A DNA stretch of 14,334 nt from Polaromonas sp. (GCA_028292345.1 JAQGMN010000408.1:1-14334); one strand, 5' to 3'; positions 1 through 7,197 are shown, numbered from the stretch's first letter. Program-made: numbers and translations. The notes: generated by a model from the letters alone, not told the origin.

Positions 1-1
1 G

Positions 2-127
2 GCGGACCTGATCGTGGTCGGCCACAAGCATCTGGAAGGCTGGGCCGCCCGCTGGTGGCGGGGCTCTGTCTCCAAGGCCTTGATCGAGCAGTCGCCCTGC
101 AGCGTGCTGGTGGTCATCACGCATTGA
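2..127 (+). CDS. universal stress protein (UspA family), 3' end only
   Basis: The window opens inside this gene. The last 41 codons read from base 2 to a TGA at 125-127 and begin ADLIVVGHKHLEG. The block VVGHK...GSVSKALIEQSPCSVLVV is the C-terminal nucleotide-binding region and last strand of the UspA fold: the family ends with a G-rich loop, then GS(V/T)S, a short helix, and a (P)CPVLVV strand. The second glycine of the usual GxxG ATP-binding motif is histidine here (GHKH), so ATP binding is uncertain. Usp proteins are cytoplasmic stress proteins. The start and upstream context lie outside the window. The gene converges with the DMT transporter gene across a 309-bp gap and is not obviously linked to the phthalate genes. 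Confidence 0.8.
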   Translation, partial: ADLIVVGHKHLEGWAARWWRGSVSKALIEQSPCSVLVVITH

Positions 128-134
128 CCGGCCT

Positions 135-153
135 GGCGCACTTTTTTTGCGCC
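135..153 (+). terminator. hairpin just after the Usp stop, possible terminator
   Basis: GGCGCA (135-140) and TGCGCC (148-153) form a perfect 6-bp stem starting 7 bp after the Usp stop codon. The T run (142-148) sits mostly in the loop rather than after the stem, so this is not a canonical intrinsic terminator. Its position suggests a role in ending Usp transcription, but this is inference. Confidence 0.35.
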
Positions 154-210
154 CGATCCAACGGCCGCCCGTGCTGCCAGGGCAGGGGATGGCGCCGGGG
201 CTGAACATAT

Positions 211-248
211 CTGTTTTGACCCGAAAACAAGTTTTCCATATCAAACAG
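211..248. repeat. inverted repeat at the left end of dispersed-repeat copy A
   Basis: Two nested pairs are visible: CTGTTT (211-216) with AAACAG (243-248), and GAAAAC (223-228) with GTTTTC (231-236), giving an 18-nt arm on each side interrupted by a 6-nt mismatched block. It directly abuts and overlaps the 54-bp repeat starting at 243, so it may be part of the same mobile or folded element. No coding capacity. Confidence 0.45.
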
Positions 249-296
249 GCTGCTCGCGCATGTGCTGCCTGCGCACCTAGCTATTGATTCAGTAGC
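243..296 (+). repeat. dispersed intergenic repeat, copy A (54 bp)
   Basis: This block aligns without gaps to 9826-9879: both start AAACAGGCTG, both have GCGCA at offset 14 and again at offset 29, and both end in an AGCTAT...GTAGC core. By eye 39 of 54 positions match. The core here is AGCTATTGATTCAGTAGC. Related solo cores are at 7181-7197 and, on the other strand, at 8117-8133. All copies are intergenic. The gap 128-436 that holds it contains no convincing gene; the rest of it is GC-rich with small palindromes such as AAACAGCTGTTT at 394-405. Confidence 0.6.
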
Positions 297-436
297 AAAA
301 AGCGCTGGATCGCTATGCGCGCCATGCGGGGCGGCCAGGAGGATGTCCTGCCGCGGCTCTCTGCTTTCAAGGCATGCCGAGTCGCTGCGTGAAAAACAGC
401 TGTTTCCGCACGGCGGACGGTTCGTGCCCGGAGCGC

Positions 437-1381
437 TCAGCGCAGAACGATGATGAAAATGCCCAGCAGCGTCATGGCGCTGCCTGCCAGCACCAGGGCC
501 GTGATGTCCTCCTGCTGTTTGAACAGCCAGTGGCTGAGCGGAAACACCAGCAGCGGGGTGCACAGCGTGACCAGCGTGGCCACCGACAGGGGGATGTAGC
601 GCATGGCGCCAATCGTGCACATCTGGGCGGAGATCGTCGCAACGCCGATCAGGGCATAGAGCCACAGGCCGCTTCGGCTGGCTTCCCGCAGGCGCGCCGC
701 CAGTTGCCGCTTGCCGGAACTGAACGCCAGGTGCAGCACCAGCCCGCAGACCGCGCCCACCCAGGCGCCCAGGATGGGTTCGTTCCACAGGCGCACGGCC
801 GTTCCGCGCAGCACATTGCCGATCGCATAGGCCAGCGAACTGCCCAGCCCCAGCAGCATTGCCGACTGCAGCAGGCGCTGGTGCAGGCTGACAGCCGTCG
901 GGGCCGCCTGAACGGCACCGGCCTGGCGGCGTGAAAACAGGCCGGGCTTGCAGCTGACCAGCATCAGGCCGGCCACCGTCAGGGCCATTCCGCTGGCGAC
1001 CCGGGGGGTCAGCCGCTCATCGAGCAACAGCCAGGCCATCAGCGCGGTGAACAGCGGGCTGCTGACCTGGAAGATGCTGGCCTTGGCCGGCCCGAAACGC
1101 ACCACCGACTCGTAGAAAAACCACCGGCCCAGATAGGTTGCAAAGGCGCCGGCCGCTGCAAACAGCCAGAACGCCTGCGCATGCCAGCCCAGGCCCTCCG
1201 GCCGCCAGGCCAGCTGCACCCCAAGGGCGAGCGCCGAAAAACCGACATTCGTCGCGGTGGCGACCAGAAATCCCAGGCCCAGGCTGAGCCGGCTCGACGC
1301 CAGCTTCGTGGTCAGGATGGCGGTGGTGAACAGCAGCAGTGCGGCGGTGGACAGCCCGTAGCCCAGAAGCGCGTCCGACAT
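437..1381 (-). CDS. DMT-superfamily (EamA) transporter in the phthalate operon
   Basis: This 314-residue integral membrane protein has about ten hydrophobic segments in two similar halves (roughly residues 5-145 and 170-312), the standard EamA/RhaT duplicated layout of the drug/metabolite transporter superfamily. The second half ends in VLAGSAMTLLGIFIIVL, a typical last helix. Substrate and direction cannot be read from the sequence. It starts 31 bp after the decarboxylase stop on the same strand, so it is probably the last gene of the oxygenase-receptor-decarboxylase operon. It could export an intermediate or import a related aromatic acid; both are inference. The ATG at 1381 has only a weak Shine-Dalgarno (AGCGG), which fits coupled translation. 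No obvious leftward intrinsic terminator with a T tract is seen after the stop. Confidence 0.85.
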   Translation of the reverse strand: MSDALLGYGLSTAALLLFTTAILTTKLASSRLSLGLGFLVATATNVGFSALALGVQLAWRPEGLGWHAQAFWLFAAAGAFATYLGRWFFYESVVRFGPAKASIFQVSSPLFTALMAWLLLDERLTPRVASGMALTVAGLMLVSCKPGLFSRRQAGAVQAAPTAVSLHQRLLQSAMLLGLGSSLAYAIGNVLRGTAVRLWNEPILGAWVGAVCGLVLHLAFSSGKRQLAARLREASRSGLWLYALIGVATISAQMCTIGAMRYIPLSVATLVTLCTPLLVFPLSHWLFKQQEDITALVLAGSAMTLLGIFIIVLR

Positions 1382-1412
1382 CAGCCGCTGTGCAGTTCAG
1401 GCCAATGCGGCG

Positions 1413-2405
1413 TCATATCTTGAACGCTTCCAGCGACTCCGGCGCGAACAGCTCGCTGGGCTGCAGCAGGCGTTTGGACAGGCCCTGCTCGAAGGAATAG
1501 CGCAGGAAAGTCCGCAGGGTGGCTTCGTTTTTCTCGAAGCCGTAGGGCCAGAAATCTTCGCCCATCTCGCGCTTGACCTGTTCCACATGCGACGTGAGCC
1601 AGGGCAGCATGACCTTCAGCGCGGCGGTTTCGTACAGGTCTTCATAAGTGCGGCGCTGGGATTCCTCCAGCGCCTTCATCATCGACCGGGCGATCCAGCG
1701 GTTGGCCTCGTAGACGTCGCGGCGGATCGCCACGGTGTGCATGATCGGAAACATCTTGGTTTCCTGGAAGTAGTTGCGCTCGACCTGCTCATAGTCTTCG
1801 AACAGGCGCCGGACCCGGCCGCCGCCTTTGAGAAAACTCGACGGCATGCGCGCGGTGTACAGCGCATCGATCTCGCCGTCGAGCAGCATCTGCGCCAGCG
1901 TCTGGTCGGGGCCGATGCGCTCGACCCGGATGTTCGGCGGCAGGTCGAGCTTGATCTTTTCGGACCGGCCGGGCTCTTCCTCGCCGCCGGTGAAATAGGT
2001 CACGCTGTCCACGGGCACGCCGTAATGGTCGGACAGGATGCCGCGAATCCACACCGGCGCCGTCATCTGGTATTCCGGATTGCCGACGCGCTTGCCGATC
2101 AGGTCCCTGGCTTCCCGGATGCCCGAACTGGCATTGACGTAAATGCAGGAATGCCGGAAAAAACGCGACGGGAACACCGGAATCGCAACGAACGGCCGGG
2201 CTTCGTTGAACAGGGACACGGTGTACGACGACAGCGACATCTCGGCCACGTCGAACTCCCGGTGCCGCAGCATGCGGAAGAAGGTTTCCTCCACCGGCAT
2301 GTTCAGGTAGTTCAGGTCGATGCCGTCGGGCTGGACGCTGCCGTCCATCAGGGCGCGGGTGCGGTCGTAGTTCCAGCAGCCAAAGGTGAGTTTGAGTTTT
2401 GACAT
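1413..2405 (-). CDS. ophC: 4,5-dihydroxyphthalate decarboxylase
   Basis: The 330-residue product should convert 4,5-dihydroxyphthalate to protocatechuate and CO2, the last step of the upper phthalate pathway (Pht5 of Pseudomonas, OphC of Burkholderia/Comamonas). The N-terminus, LTFGCWNYDRTRALMDG (residues 6-22), is the family signature; FDVAEMSLSSY (51-61), FRHSCIYVN (83-91) and EYQMTAPVWIRGIL (111-124) follow. The fold is that of type II periplasmic binding proteins, but no signal peptide is present, so it acts in the cytoplasm. Automated pipelines often call such proteins ABC or NMT1-like substrate-binding proteins. Length matches the family. It begins 8 bp after the receptor gene's stop with a weak ribosome site, suggesting coupling. 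The oxygenase, reductase and dehydrogenase nearby make the assignment firm. Activity on a related dihydroxy-diacid cannot be excluded. Confidence 0.88.
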   Translation of the reverse strand: MSKLKLTFGCWNYDRTRALMDGSVQPDGIDLNYLNMPVEETFFRMLRHREFDVAEMSLSSYTVSLFNEARPFVAIPVFPSRFFRHSCIYVNASSGIREARDLIGKRVGNPEYQMTAPVWIRGILSDHYGVPVDSVTYFTGGEEEPGRSEKIKLDLPPNIRVERIGPDQTLAQMLLDGEIDALYTARMPSSFLKGGGRVRRLFEDYEQVERNYFQETKMFPIMHTVAIRRDVYEANRWIARSMMKALEESQRRTYEDLYETAALKVMLPWLTSHVEQVKREMGEDFWPYGFEKNEATLRTFLRYSFEQGLSKRLLQPSELFAPESLEAFKI

Positions 2406-2413
2406 AAATTGAT

Positions 2414-3385
2414 TTATTCCGGTTTGATGCCTGCGACGGGAATGGTTTTGGCCAGCCGCTCGTTTTCGGCCAGGATGGCCTTGTGGTAGTCGGCAGGACC
2501 GCTGCCAATCGGTTCAATGCCGGCCTTGTGGAGCGTCTCGATGACTTCGGGCATCTTGGCGATCTGGGCCATTTCGGTGCTGATGCGTTCAATCGTGCTG
2601 GCCGGCGTGCCGGTGGCGGCCAGCACGCCGATGATCGGCGCCAGGTCGAACCCCGGGATGATTTCCGCAATCGCGGGCACGTTCGGCTCCAGGCTGGAGC
2701 GGCTGGCCGCATTGCTGGCCAGCAGCTTGGCCTGGCCCGCCTTGGCGAATCCCGACAGTGAAGGCAGCGCCGAGAACAGCACGTCCACCTGTCCGCCAAT
2801 CAGCGCCGGGACCGACTGTCCGGAACCCTTGAAGGGCACATGCGTGATCTGCAGGCCCAGGGCGGCCTTCATGGCCTCCATCGTCAGGTGGTGGGTGCTG
2901 CCGATGCCCGAGGAGCCGTAGTTCAGCGTCCCCGGCTTGGCCTTGGCCAGCGCGATGAATTCCTGCAGGCTGTTGACCGGCACCTTGGCATTGGCGGCCA
3001 GGTAGAGCGGCGCGCGCGCCGCCAGCGAAACCGGCATGAAGTCGCGCTTGTAGTCATACGTCAGGTTCTTGTAGATGGCCGGGTTGATCGAAAACATCGA
3101 CCCATCGGTCACCAGGAAGGTGTAGCCGTCCTTGGGCGCCGTGGACAGGGCCTGCGCCGCCACCACGCCGTTGGCGCCGGGCCGGTTGTCCACCACGACC
3201 GGCTGGCCCAGCCTGTCCCCCAGCCGCTGCGCGAAAATGCGGGCGACCGTGTCGGGCAGGCCGCCGGCCGAATACGGCACGACGAACTTGATCGGCCGGT
3301 TCGGGTAGGCGCCCTGGGCATGCGCCAGCAGCGGGAGCGCCAGGGCCACAGCGGTGCCGAGCAGTAAAAAACGACGTTGTTTCAT
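2414..3385 (-). CDS. TctC/Bug-family periplasmic receptor, probably for phthalate
   Basis: A 323-residue Bug (TctC-like) extracytoplasmic solute receptor. Residues 1-23 (MKQRR, hydrophobic core, then LAHA before Gln) are a clear Sec signal peptide. Family blocks follow: YPNRPIKFVVPYSAGGLPDTVAR (in pieces, 27-49), the ligand-carboxylate loop region GSSGIGSTHH (about 157-166), FKGSGQSVPALIGGQVDV and the C-terminal GIEPIGS region. Such receptors bind carboxylates in the periplasm and hand them to TctA/TctB membrane subunits. No tctAB is in the window, so it must use membrane partners encoded elsewhere; Comamonas sp. E6 works this way, with one TpiBA pair serving several receptors. Its place between oxygenase (66-bp gap) and decarboxylase (8 bp) implies phthalate as ligand. 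A strong AGGAGA lies 7 bp before the ATG. Confidence 0.88.
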   Translation of the reverse strand: MKQRRFLLLGTAVALALPLLAHAQGAYPNRPIKFVVPYSAGGLPDTVARIFAQRLGDRLGQPVVVDNRPGANGVVAAQALSTAPKDGYTFLVTDGSMFSINPAIYKNLTYDYKRDFMPVSLAARAPLYLAANAKVPVNSLQEFIALAKAKPGTLNYGSSGIGSTHHLTMEAMKAALGLQITHVPFKGSGQSVPALIGGQVDVLFSALPSLSGFAKAGQAKLLASNAASRSSLEPNVPAIAEIIPGFDLAPIIGVLAATGTPASTIERISTEMAQIAKMPEVIETLHKAGIEPIGSGPADYHKAILAENERLAKTIPVAGIKPE

Positions 3386-3451
3386 GGAAATGTCTCCTGG
3401 CAGGTTGGATGTTGTGCAGCGAACGGAAGGGCGAAGAAACTCACAGGCTTC

Positions 3452-4774
3452 TCACGAAGCGGGTTCGGAAGTGGAATAGGACGGCTCCAGGGCCGGCCCC
3501 ACCGCATCCCAGACATAGCACGCATTGAACGAGCGCCAGTCCGCAGTCTTGGGAACGATGGACTGGAACGCGCAGACGCTGGCGGGAATCCGGGCCTCGC
3601 CCGTGCCAATGGCCGGCTTGCCCGCCTGAAAGTCCCGCACCGCTTCCAGCATCTGCTTGCGGAACTCCACGACCGCCAGGTCGCTGGCGCCCAGCCGGTC
3701 GTGGCTGCGGTCGGCAATCGGCCCCATCGTCACCCACATCGCGATGTCCTGGTTGGGAAAACCGGTGATGCCGGTGAAGTTGCCGGCCTTCATGGCCGCG
3801 CGGTCCTGCCAGAAGGCGTTGTCGCGGTTGCGCAGCGGCCGGTACTTGTCATCCAGGTCAATGCCGACCTGCTGGCCCAGGAATTTGCGCCAGGTGCCGG
3901 TGTCGGGCGTCTGCGACGGATGGCCCCAGGCGATGAAGTAGAAGGCGGTGGTCGTGTCGTCCATCGGCACATTGATGTTCGCCACGTTGTACAGGTTGTT
4001 GGGTGGAATCAGGGCAGTGGCCGGGGCGACGAAAACGGTCGAGCGCACATAGTCGTTGGCGGCGGCATTCTTGATGGGGCGGCGGATCGCCGCATAGCGA
4101 AAGCCGTAGCTGCCGCGCTCGACCTGCATGCGCGGCGCCTTGTCGGTCGAGGGGCGCAGCCAGTTGGTGTCGGTCGCCTCGGCGCCTTCGACCCGCGCCG
4201 GCACCATGTCGGACGAGTGCAGGCTCGAACTGTGCGCCGAGTCGATCGCGCCTTCCAGGATCTGCGCCCAGTTGCACGGAATGATCGCCTTGGCAATCGT
4301 GACTTTCGCGTCGGCGGTGGGTGCCCAGGCCGGCGGCGCGAATTCAGGCTGGGTTTCAGGCGGGCCCATGTAGGCCCAGACAAAGCCGCCCCATTCCGTG
4401 ACCGGGTACGCCAGGTGCTTGACCTTTTGCGCCATGCCGCTGGCCGCCGGCTCGGACACCATTTCCAGCACATTGCCCTGCACGTCCATTTTCCAGCCGT
4501 GGTACAGGCAGCGCAGCCCGCAGTCCTCATTGCGGCCGAATACCAGCGACACGCGCCGGTGCGGGCAGTATTCGTCCATCACGCCGACGCGGCCGTTGGT
4601 GTCGCGAAACACCACCAGGTCCTCGCCGAACACCTGCGCCTTGACGGGCGTGCCGTCGGGCTCGCTCACCTCCTCGACCAGGCAGACCGGCGTCCAGTGG
4701 CGGCGCATCAACTGGCCCATCGGGGCCTTGCCTTCCACGCGGCACATCAACTCGTTTTCTTCAGGGGTCATCAT
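3452..4774 (-). CDS. ophA2: phthalate 4,5-dioxygenase, Rieske oxygenase component
   Basis: This 440-residue protein is the terminal oxygenase that, with its reductase, converts phthalate to cis-4,5-dihydro-4,5-dihydroxyphthalate. The Rieske [2Fe-2S] ligands are Cys70, His72, Cys89 and His92 (CPH, 16 residues, CLYH). The catalytic domain carries EGAIDSAHSSSLHSS (about 174-188), giving iron ligands His181 and His186 and the bridging Asp178; Asp343 in NQDIAMW is the likely third ligand. The HSSSLHSSDMVPARVEG segment is typical of phthalate dioxygenase (OphA2/Pht3), an alpha-only homomultimer, and no small-subunit gene is present. The first of two adjacent ATGs is preferred because GGAG lies 7 bp upstream. 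It heads the leftward operon, divergent from the reductase. Isophthalate oxygenase is a relative, but the Gfo-type dehydrogenase and separate decarboxylase here point to ortho-phthalate. Confidence 0.9.
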   Translation of the reverse strand: MMTPEENELMCRVEGKAPMGQLMRRHWTPVCLVEEVSEPDGTPVKAQVFGEDLVVFRDTNGRVGVMDEYCPHRRVSLVFGRNEDCGLRCLYHGWKMDVQGNVLEMVSEPAASGMAQKVKHLAYPVTEWGGFVWAYMGPPETQPEFAPPAWAPTADAKVTIAKAIIPCNWAQILEGAIDSAHSSSLHSSDMVPARVEGAEATDTNWLRPSTDKAPRMQVERGSYGFRYAAIRRPIKNAAANDYVRSTVFVAPATALIPPNNLYNVANINVPMDDTTTAFYFIAWGHPSQTPDTGTWRKFLGQQVGIDLDDKYRPLRNRDNAFWQDRAAMKAGNFTGITGFPNQDIAMWVTMGPIADRSHDRLGASDLAVVEFRKQMLEAVRDFQAGKPAIGTGEARIPASVCAFQSIVPKTADWRSFNACYVWDAVGPALEPSYSTSEPAS

Positions 4775-4824
4775 GGCAAAGCTCCTTCAAATATTCATTT
4801 TTGACTTGCATCAATACAAACTGC

Positions 4825-4853
4825 TTGCAAACTGGTTAGGAAAACATTATTCT
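4825..4853 (+). promoter_or_regulatory. candidate sigma-70 promoter for reductase-dehydrogenase unit
   Basis: TTGCAA (4825-4830), a 17-bp spacer and TATTCT (4848-4853) each match four of six consensus bases. The -10 overlaps the left arm of the inverted repeat at 4851-4866, which would put a bound repressor over the start of transcription. Weak match; prediction by eye only. I could not settle on a leftward promoter for the oxygenase. Confidence 0.3.
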
Positions 4854-4866
4854 TAGTCGGCTAAGA
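4851..4866. promoter_or_regulatory. perfect inverted repeat, candidate operator of the divergent phthalate operons
   Basis: TCTTAGTCGGCTAAGA: 6-bp perfect arms around TCGG, in an AT-rich setting between the oxygenase start (85 bp... to 4774, actually 76 bp of spacer) and the reductase start (46 bp of spacer). It is the only strong palindrome in the 138-bp divergent gap. The TTAG-N4-CTAA layout is like sites used by small winged-helix repressors such as MarR-type proteins, but the regulator is not in the window, so the family is a guess. Nearby, CTTGCA occurs twice (4805-4810, 4824-4829) and AAACTG twice (4818-4823, 4829-4834). Confidence 0.55.
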
Positions 4867-4912
4867 TTATTCATGTTTTTTTGCTTTGTCAAGACTATTT
4901 ATGGAGACAACC

Positions 4913-5926
4913 ATGAGCGTTAACCCTGGCGTCGCAACCGTCGCAACCGGCGCATCCGAAGCGGATGCAGGGGCCCACGAGCCTGACTTCTTCAGCGTCC
5001 GGGTGGTCCGGAAAGAGGCCGTGGCGCAGGGCATCTACCTGTTCGAGTTGCGCCATCCGGACGGGGAACCCCTGCCGGCCTTCACGCCCGGCGCGCACCT
5101 GACCGTGCAGGTGCCCAGCGGCGCGCGGCGCAACTATTCGCTGTGCAGCGACCCGGCCGATACCGGCCACTACCAGATCGCCGTCAAGCGCGACGAGGCC
5201 GGCCGGGGCGGGTCGGTCAGCATGGCGGACGACGTGCAGGTGGGTCAGCTGCTGCAAGTCAGCTGGCCCAGAAACAATTTCGGGCTGGCCGAGCGGGCGA
5301 CCGACTTCATCTTTGTCGCCGGCGGCATCGGCATCACGCCCATCCTGTCGATGATGCGGCACCTCAAAAACACCGGCAACGACCGCTTCAAGCTGTACTA
5401 CTGCACGCGGGACGCCGGCAGCACGGCCTTTCTGGCGCACCTCCAGTCCGAGTTCCCAGGCCAGGTGCAGATCCACCATGACAACGGCGATATGGACCAG
5501 GCGCTGGACCTGTGGCCGGTGTTTGAAAAGCCGGGCGCGGCCCACGTCTATTGCTGCGGCCCCCGGGGGCTGATGGACAGCGTGGAAGACATGTCGGGCC
5601 ACTGGCCCTCGGGCTCGGTGCATTTCGAGAGCTTCGGCGTCGATGCCAAGGCCTTTGCCGAGGACAAGCCGTTCGACGTGCGGCTGGCCCGCACGGGCGC
5701 CACCGTCCATGTCGGCGCCGGCCAGTCGATTCTCGAAGCCTTGCGCGGCGCCGGCCTGCGCGTGCCCAGCTCCTGCGAAAGCGGCACCTGCGGCTCGTGC
5801 AAGACGCGGCTGGTCTCGGGCGACGTGGAACACCGCGACATGGTGCTGCTGGAGGAGGAACGGCCCGACCACATCATGGTGTGCGTGTCGCGCGCGAAAT
5901 CAGGCGAACTGGTGCTGGACCTGTGA
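4913..5926 (+). CDS. ophA1: phthalate dioxygenase reductase (FMN, NADH, [2Fe-2S])
   Basis: The 337-residue product passes electrons from NADH through FMN and a plant-type [2Fe-2S] centre to the Rieske oxygenase. Domain order is that of phthalate dioxygenase reductase (Pht2/OphA1): FMN domain with RNYSLCSDP (73-81), NADH domain with [14 protein letters not shown] (135-148) and YCCGP (213-217), then a C-terminal ferredoxin domain with cluster ligands Cys288, Cys293, Cys296 and Cys324 (CX4CX2CX27C). This FMN-NAD-ferredoxin order is specific to class IA reductases. The ATG at 4913 is chosen because GGAGA sits 5-6 bp before it; an ATG at 4901 and a TTG at 4886 are in frame but have no better site. 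It begins the rightward operon and overlaps or nearly abuts the dehydrogenase. An N-terminal extension of about 25 residues (rich in Ala, Gly, Val) precedes the FMN domain. Confidence 0.9.
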   Translation: MSVNPGVATVATGASEADAGAHEPDFFSVRVVRKEAVAQGIYLFELRHPDGEPLPAFTPGAHLTVQVPSGARRNYSLCSDPADTGHYQIAVKRDEAGRGGSVSMADDVQVGQLLQVSWPRNNFGLAERATDFIFVAGGIGITPILSMMRHLKNTGNDRFKLYYCTRDAGSTAFLAHLQSEFPGQVQIHHDNGDMDQALDLWPVFEKPGAAHVYCCGPRGLMDSVEDMSGHWPSGSVHFESFGVDAKAFAEDKPFDVRLARTGATVHVGAGQSILEALRGAGLRVPSSCESGTCGSCKTRLVSGDVEHRDMVLLEEERPDHIMVCVSRAKSGELVLDL

Positions 5927-7122
5927 CTGGCCGGCCAATGCAGATCGGCGTGGTGGGCCTGGGTCGGGCTTTCACCCTGATGCTGCCGACCTTCCTGCAC
6001 GACAGCCGCGTCAAGCTGGTGGGCGCCGCCGATCCGATCGCGGCGGCCAGGGCGCAGTTCGAGAGCGACTTCGGCGCGCCCGGCCATGCGTCGGTCGAAG
6101 CGCTGTGCGCCGACCCGGCCGTCGAGGCGCTCTACATTGCCTCGCCGCACCAGTTCCATGCCGAGCATGTGTGCCTGGCGGCTTCGTCTGGCAAGCATGT
6201 GCTGGTCGAAAAGCCGATGGCCCTGAGCCTGGAGGAATGCACCCGCATGATCGAGGCGACCCGCCGCGCGGGCGTGCACCTCATCGTCGGCCACAGCCAC
6301 AGCTTCAACCTGCCGATCCGGCGCACGCGGGAGCTCATCGACAGCGGCATTTACGGCAATGTCCGGATGATCACGGCAATGAATTTCACCGATTTCCTGT
6401 ACCGCCCGCGGCGGCCCGAAGAGCTCGATACGGCGGCGGGCGGCGGCGTGATCCACAGCCAGGCGACCCACCAGATGGACATCGTGCGCCTGCTGGGCGG
6501 CGGGCGGGTCCGCAGCGTGCGTGCCCATACCGGTTCCTGGGATCCGCTGCGCCCGACGGAAGGCGCCTACAGCGCGCTGCTGGGCTTTGAAAACGGCGCC
6601 TTTGCCTCGGCCACCTACAGCGGCTACGGCCATTACGATTCGGACGAACTGATGGACCACATCGGCGAAATGGGCCAGCGCAAAAACGAGGCCGACTACG
6701 GTGCCGCCCGCCAGCGCCTGCAGCAGGCCGCCACGCCTGCCCAGGAAGCGGACCTGAAGGCCGCGCGCAACTATGGCGGCAGCCTGTACCGGCCGGGCAC
6801 CGCGCTGCCGGACAGGCTGGCGCACCAGCATTTCGGCCAGGTCATCGTCAGCTGCGAAAAGGCGGACCTGCGTCCTGGCGCTTCAGGCATCGCCATCTAC
6901 GGGGACCACCAGAAAACATTCGAGCCCCTGCCTGCGCCCCGCATTGCGCGCAGCGAAGTGATCGACGAGTTGCATGAGGCGCTGGTCAACGACCGCCCGG
7001 CGGTGCACAGCGGCGAATGGGCGCGGGCCACCACGGCGGTCTGCCTGGCGCTGCTGGAGTCGGCCCGCAGTCAGCGCGACTGCCATCCGCTTTTTCAAGT
7101 GAGCCACCGTCCGGGGGAATGA
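5923..7122 (+). CDS. ophB: cis-4,5-dihydrodiol phthalate dehydrogenase (Gfo/Idh/MocA family)
   Basis: This protein of 399 residues (394 from the inner ATG at 5938) oxidises the phthalate cis-dihydrodiol to 4,5-dihydroxyphthalate with NAD(P)+, the step between dioxygenase and decarboxylase (Pht4/OphB). The N-terminal Rossmann motif GVVGLGRAF (9-17) and the EKP motif in LVEKPMALS (94-102) mark the Gfo/Idh/MocA family; [14 protein letters not shown] (173-186) supplies the active-site histidines and aspartate. A GTG at 5923 overlaps the reductase stop (GTGA) and gives [15 protein letters not shown] 5938 would start directly at the first strand and has no clear ribosome site. I prefer the GTG, with moderate confidence. 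An insertion of about 45 residues (near 250-295) separates the sheet strands, as in longer family members. Use of this family rather than a PdxA-like dehydrogenase separates the pathway from isophthalate and terephthalate routes. Confidence 0.87.
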   Translation: MTGRPMQIGVVGLGRAFTLMLPTFLHDSRVKLVGAADPIAAARAQFESDFGAPGHASVEALCADPAVEALYIASPHQFHAEHVCLAASSGKHVLVEKPMALSLEECTRMIEATRRAGVHLIVGHSHSFNLPIRRTRELIDSGIYGNVRMITAMNFTDFLYRPRRPEELDTAAGGGVIHSQATHQMDIVRLLGGGRVRSVRAHTGSWDPLRPTEGAYSALLGFENGAFASATYSGYGHYDSDELMDHIGEMGQRKNEADYGAARQRLQQAATPAQEADLKAARNYGGSLYRPGTALPDRLAHQHFGQVIVSCEKADLRPGASGIAIYGDHQKTFEPLPAPRIARSEVIDELHEALVNDRPAVHSGEWARATTAVCLALLESARSQRDCHPLFQVSHRPGE

Positions 7123-7180
7123 CCCGCCGCCTGTCCAGGGGAAGTCGCCGCTGGCATGTGGCAATTCAACAGCTCCGTGC

Positions 7181-7197
7181 GCTATCGAATTAATAGT
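7181..7197 (+). repeat. degenerate solo core of the dispersed repeat
   Basis: GCTATCGAATTAATAGT matches the copy A core at 12 of 17 positions by eye and keeps the CTAT...ATAG inverted arms. It lacks the AAACAGGCTG and GCGCA blocks. It lies 58 bp after the dehydrogenase stop. Nothing else of note is seen between 7123 and 7314. Confidence 0.3.

Noticed and set aside
243..296. Repeat copies as CRISPR or as insertion-sequence ends
   Set aside because: Copies are single, far apart and only about 72% alike, with no regular spacers; no transposase or target-site duplication is visible around them.
394..405. AAACAGCTGTTT palindrome as terminator of the DMT gene
   Set aside because: The arms have no loop between them. 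A short T run follows on the minus strand, but the geometry does not support a normal hairpin.
3452..4774. Oxygenase as isophthalate or terephthalate dioxygenase
   Set aside because: Those pathways use PdxA-like dihydrodiol dehydrogenases that also decarboxylate, and terephthalate needs a small oxygenase subunit. Here a Gfo-type dehydrogenase, a separate decarboxylase and an alpha-only oxygenase are present.
3377..4804. 475-codon plus-strand frame opposite the oxygenase gene
   Set aside because: Composition is Arg/His/Gly/Ala-rich with no domain. It is the antisense shadow of a well-supported Rieske oxygenase with all catalytic residues, a common effect in high-GC DNA.
5548..6831. 427-codon minus-strand frame opposite reductase and dehydrogenase
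   Set aside because: Shadow frame crossing two real genes; no start signal and no family resemblance.
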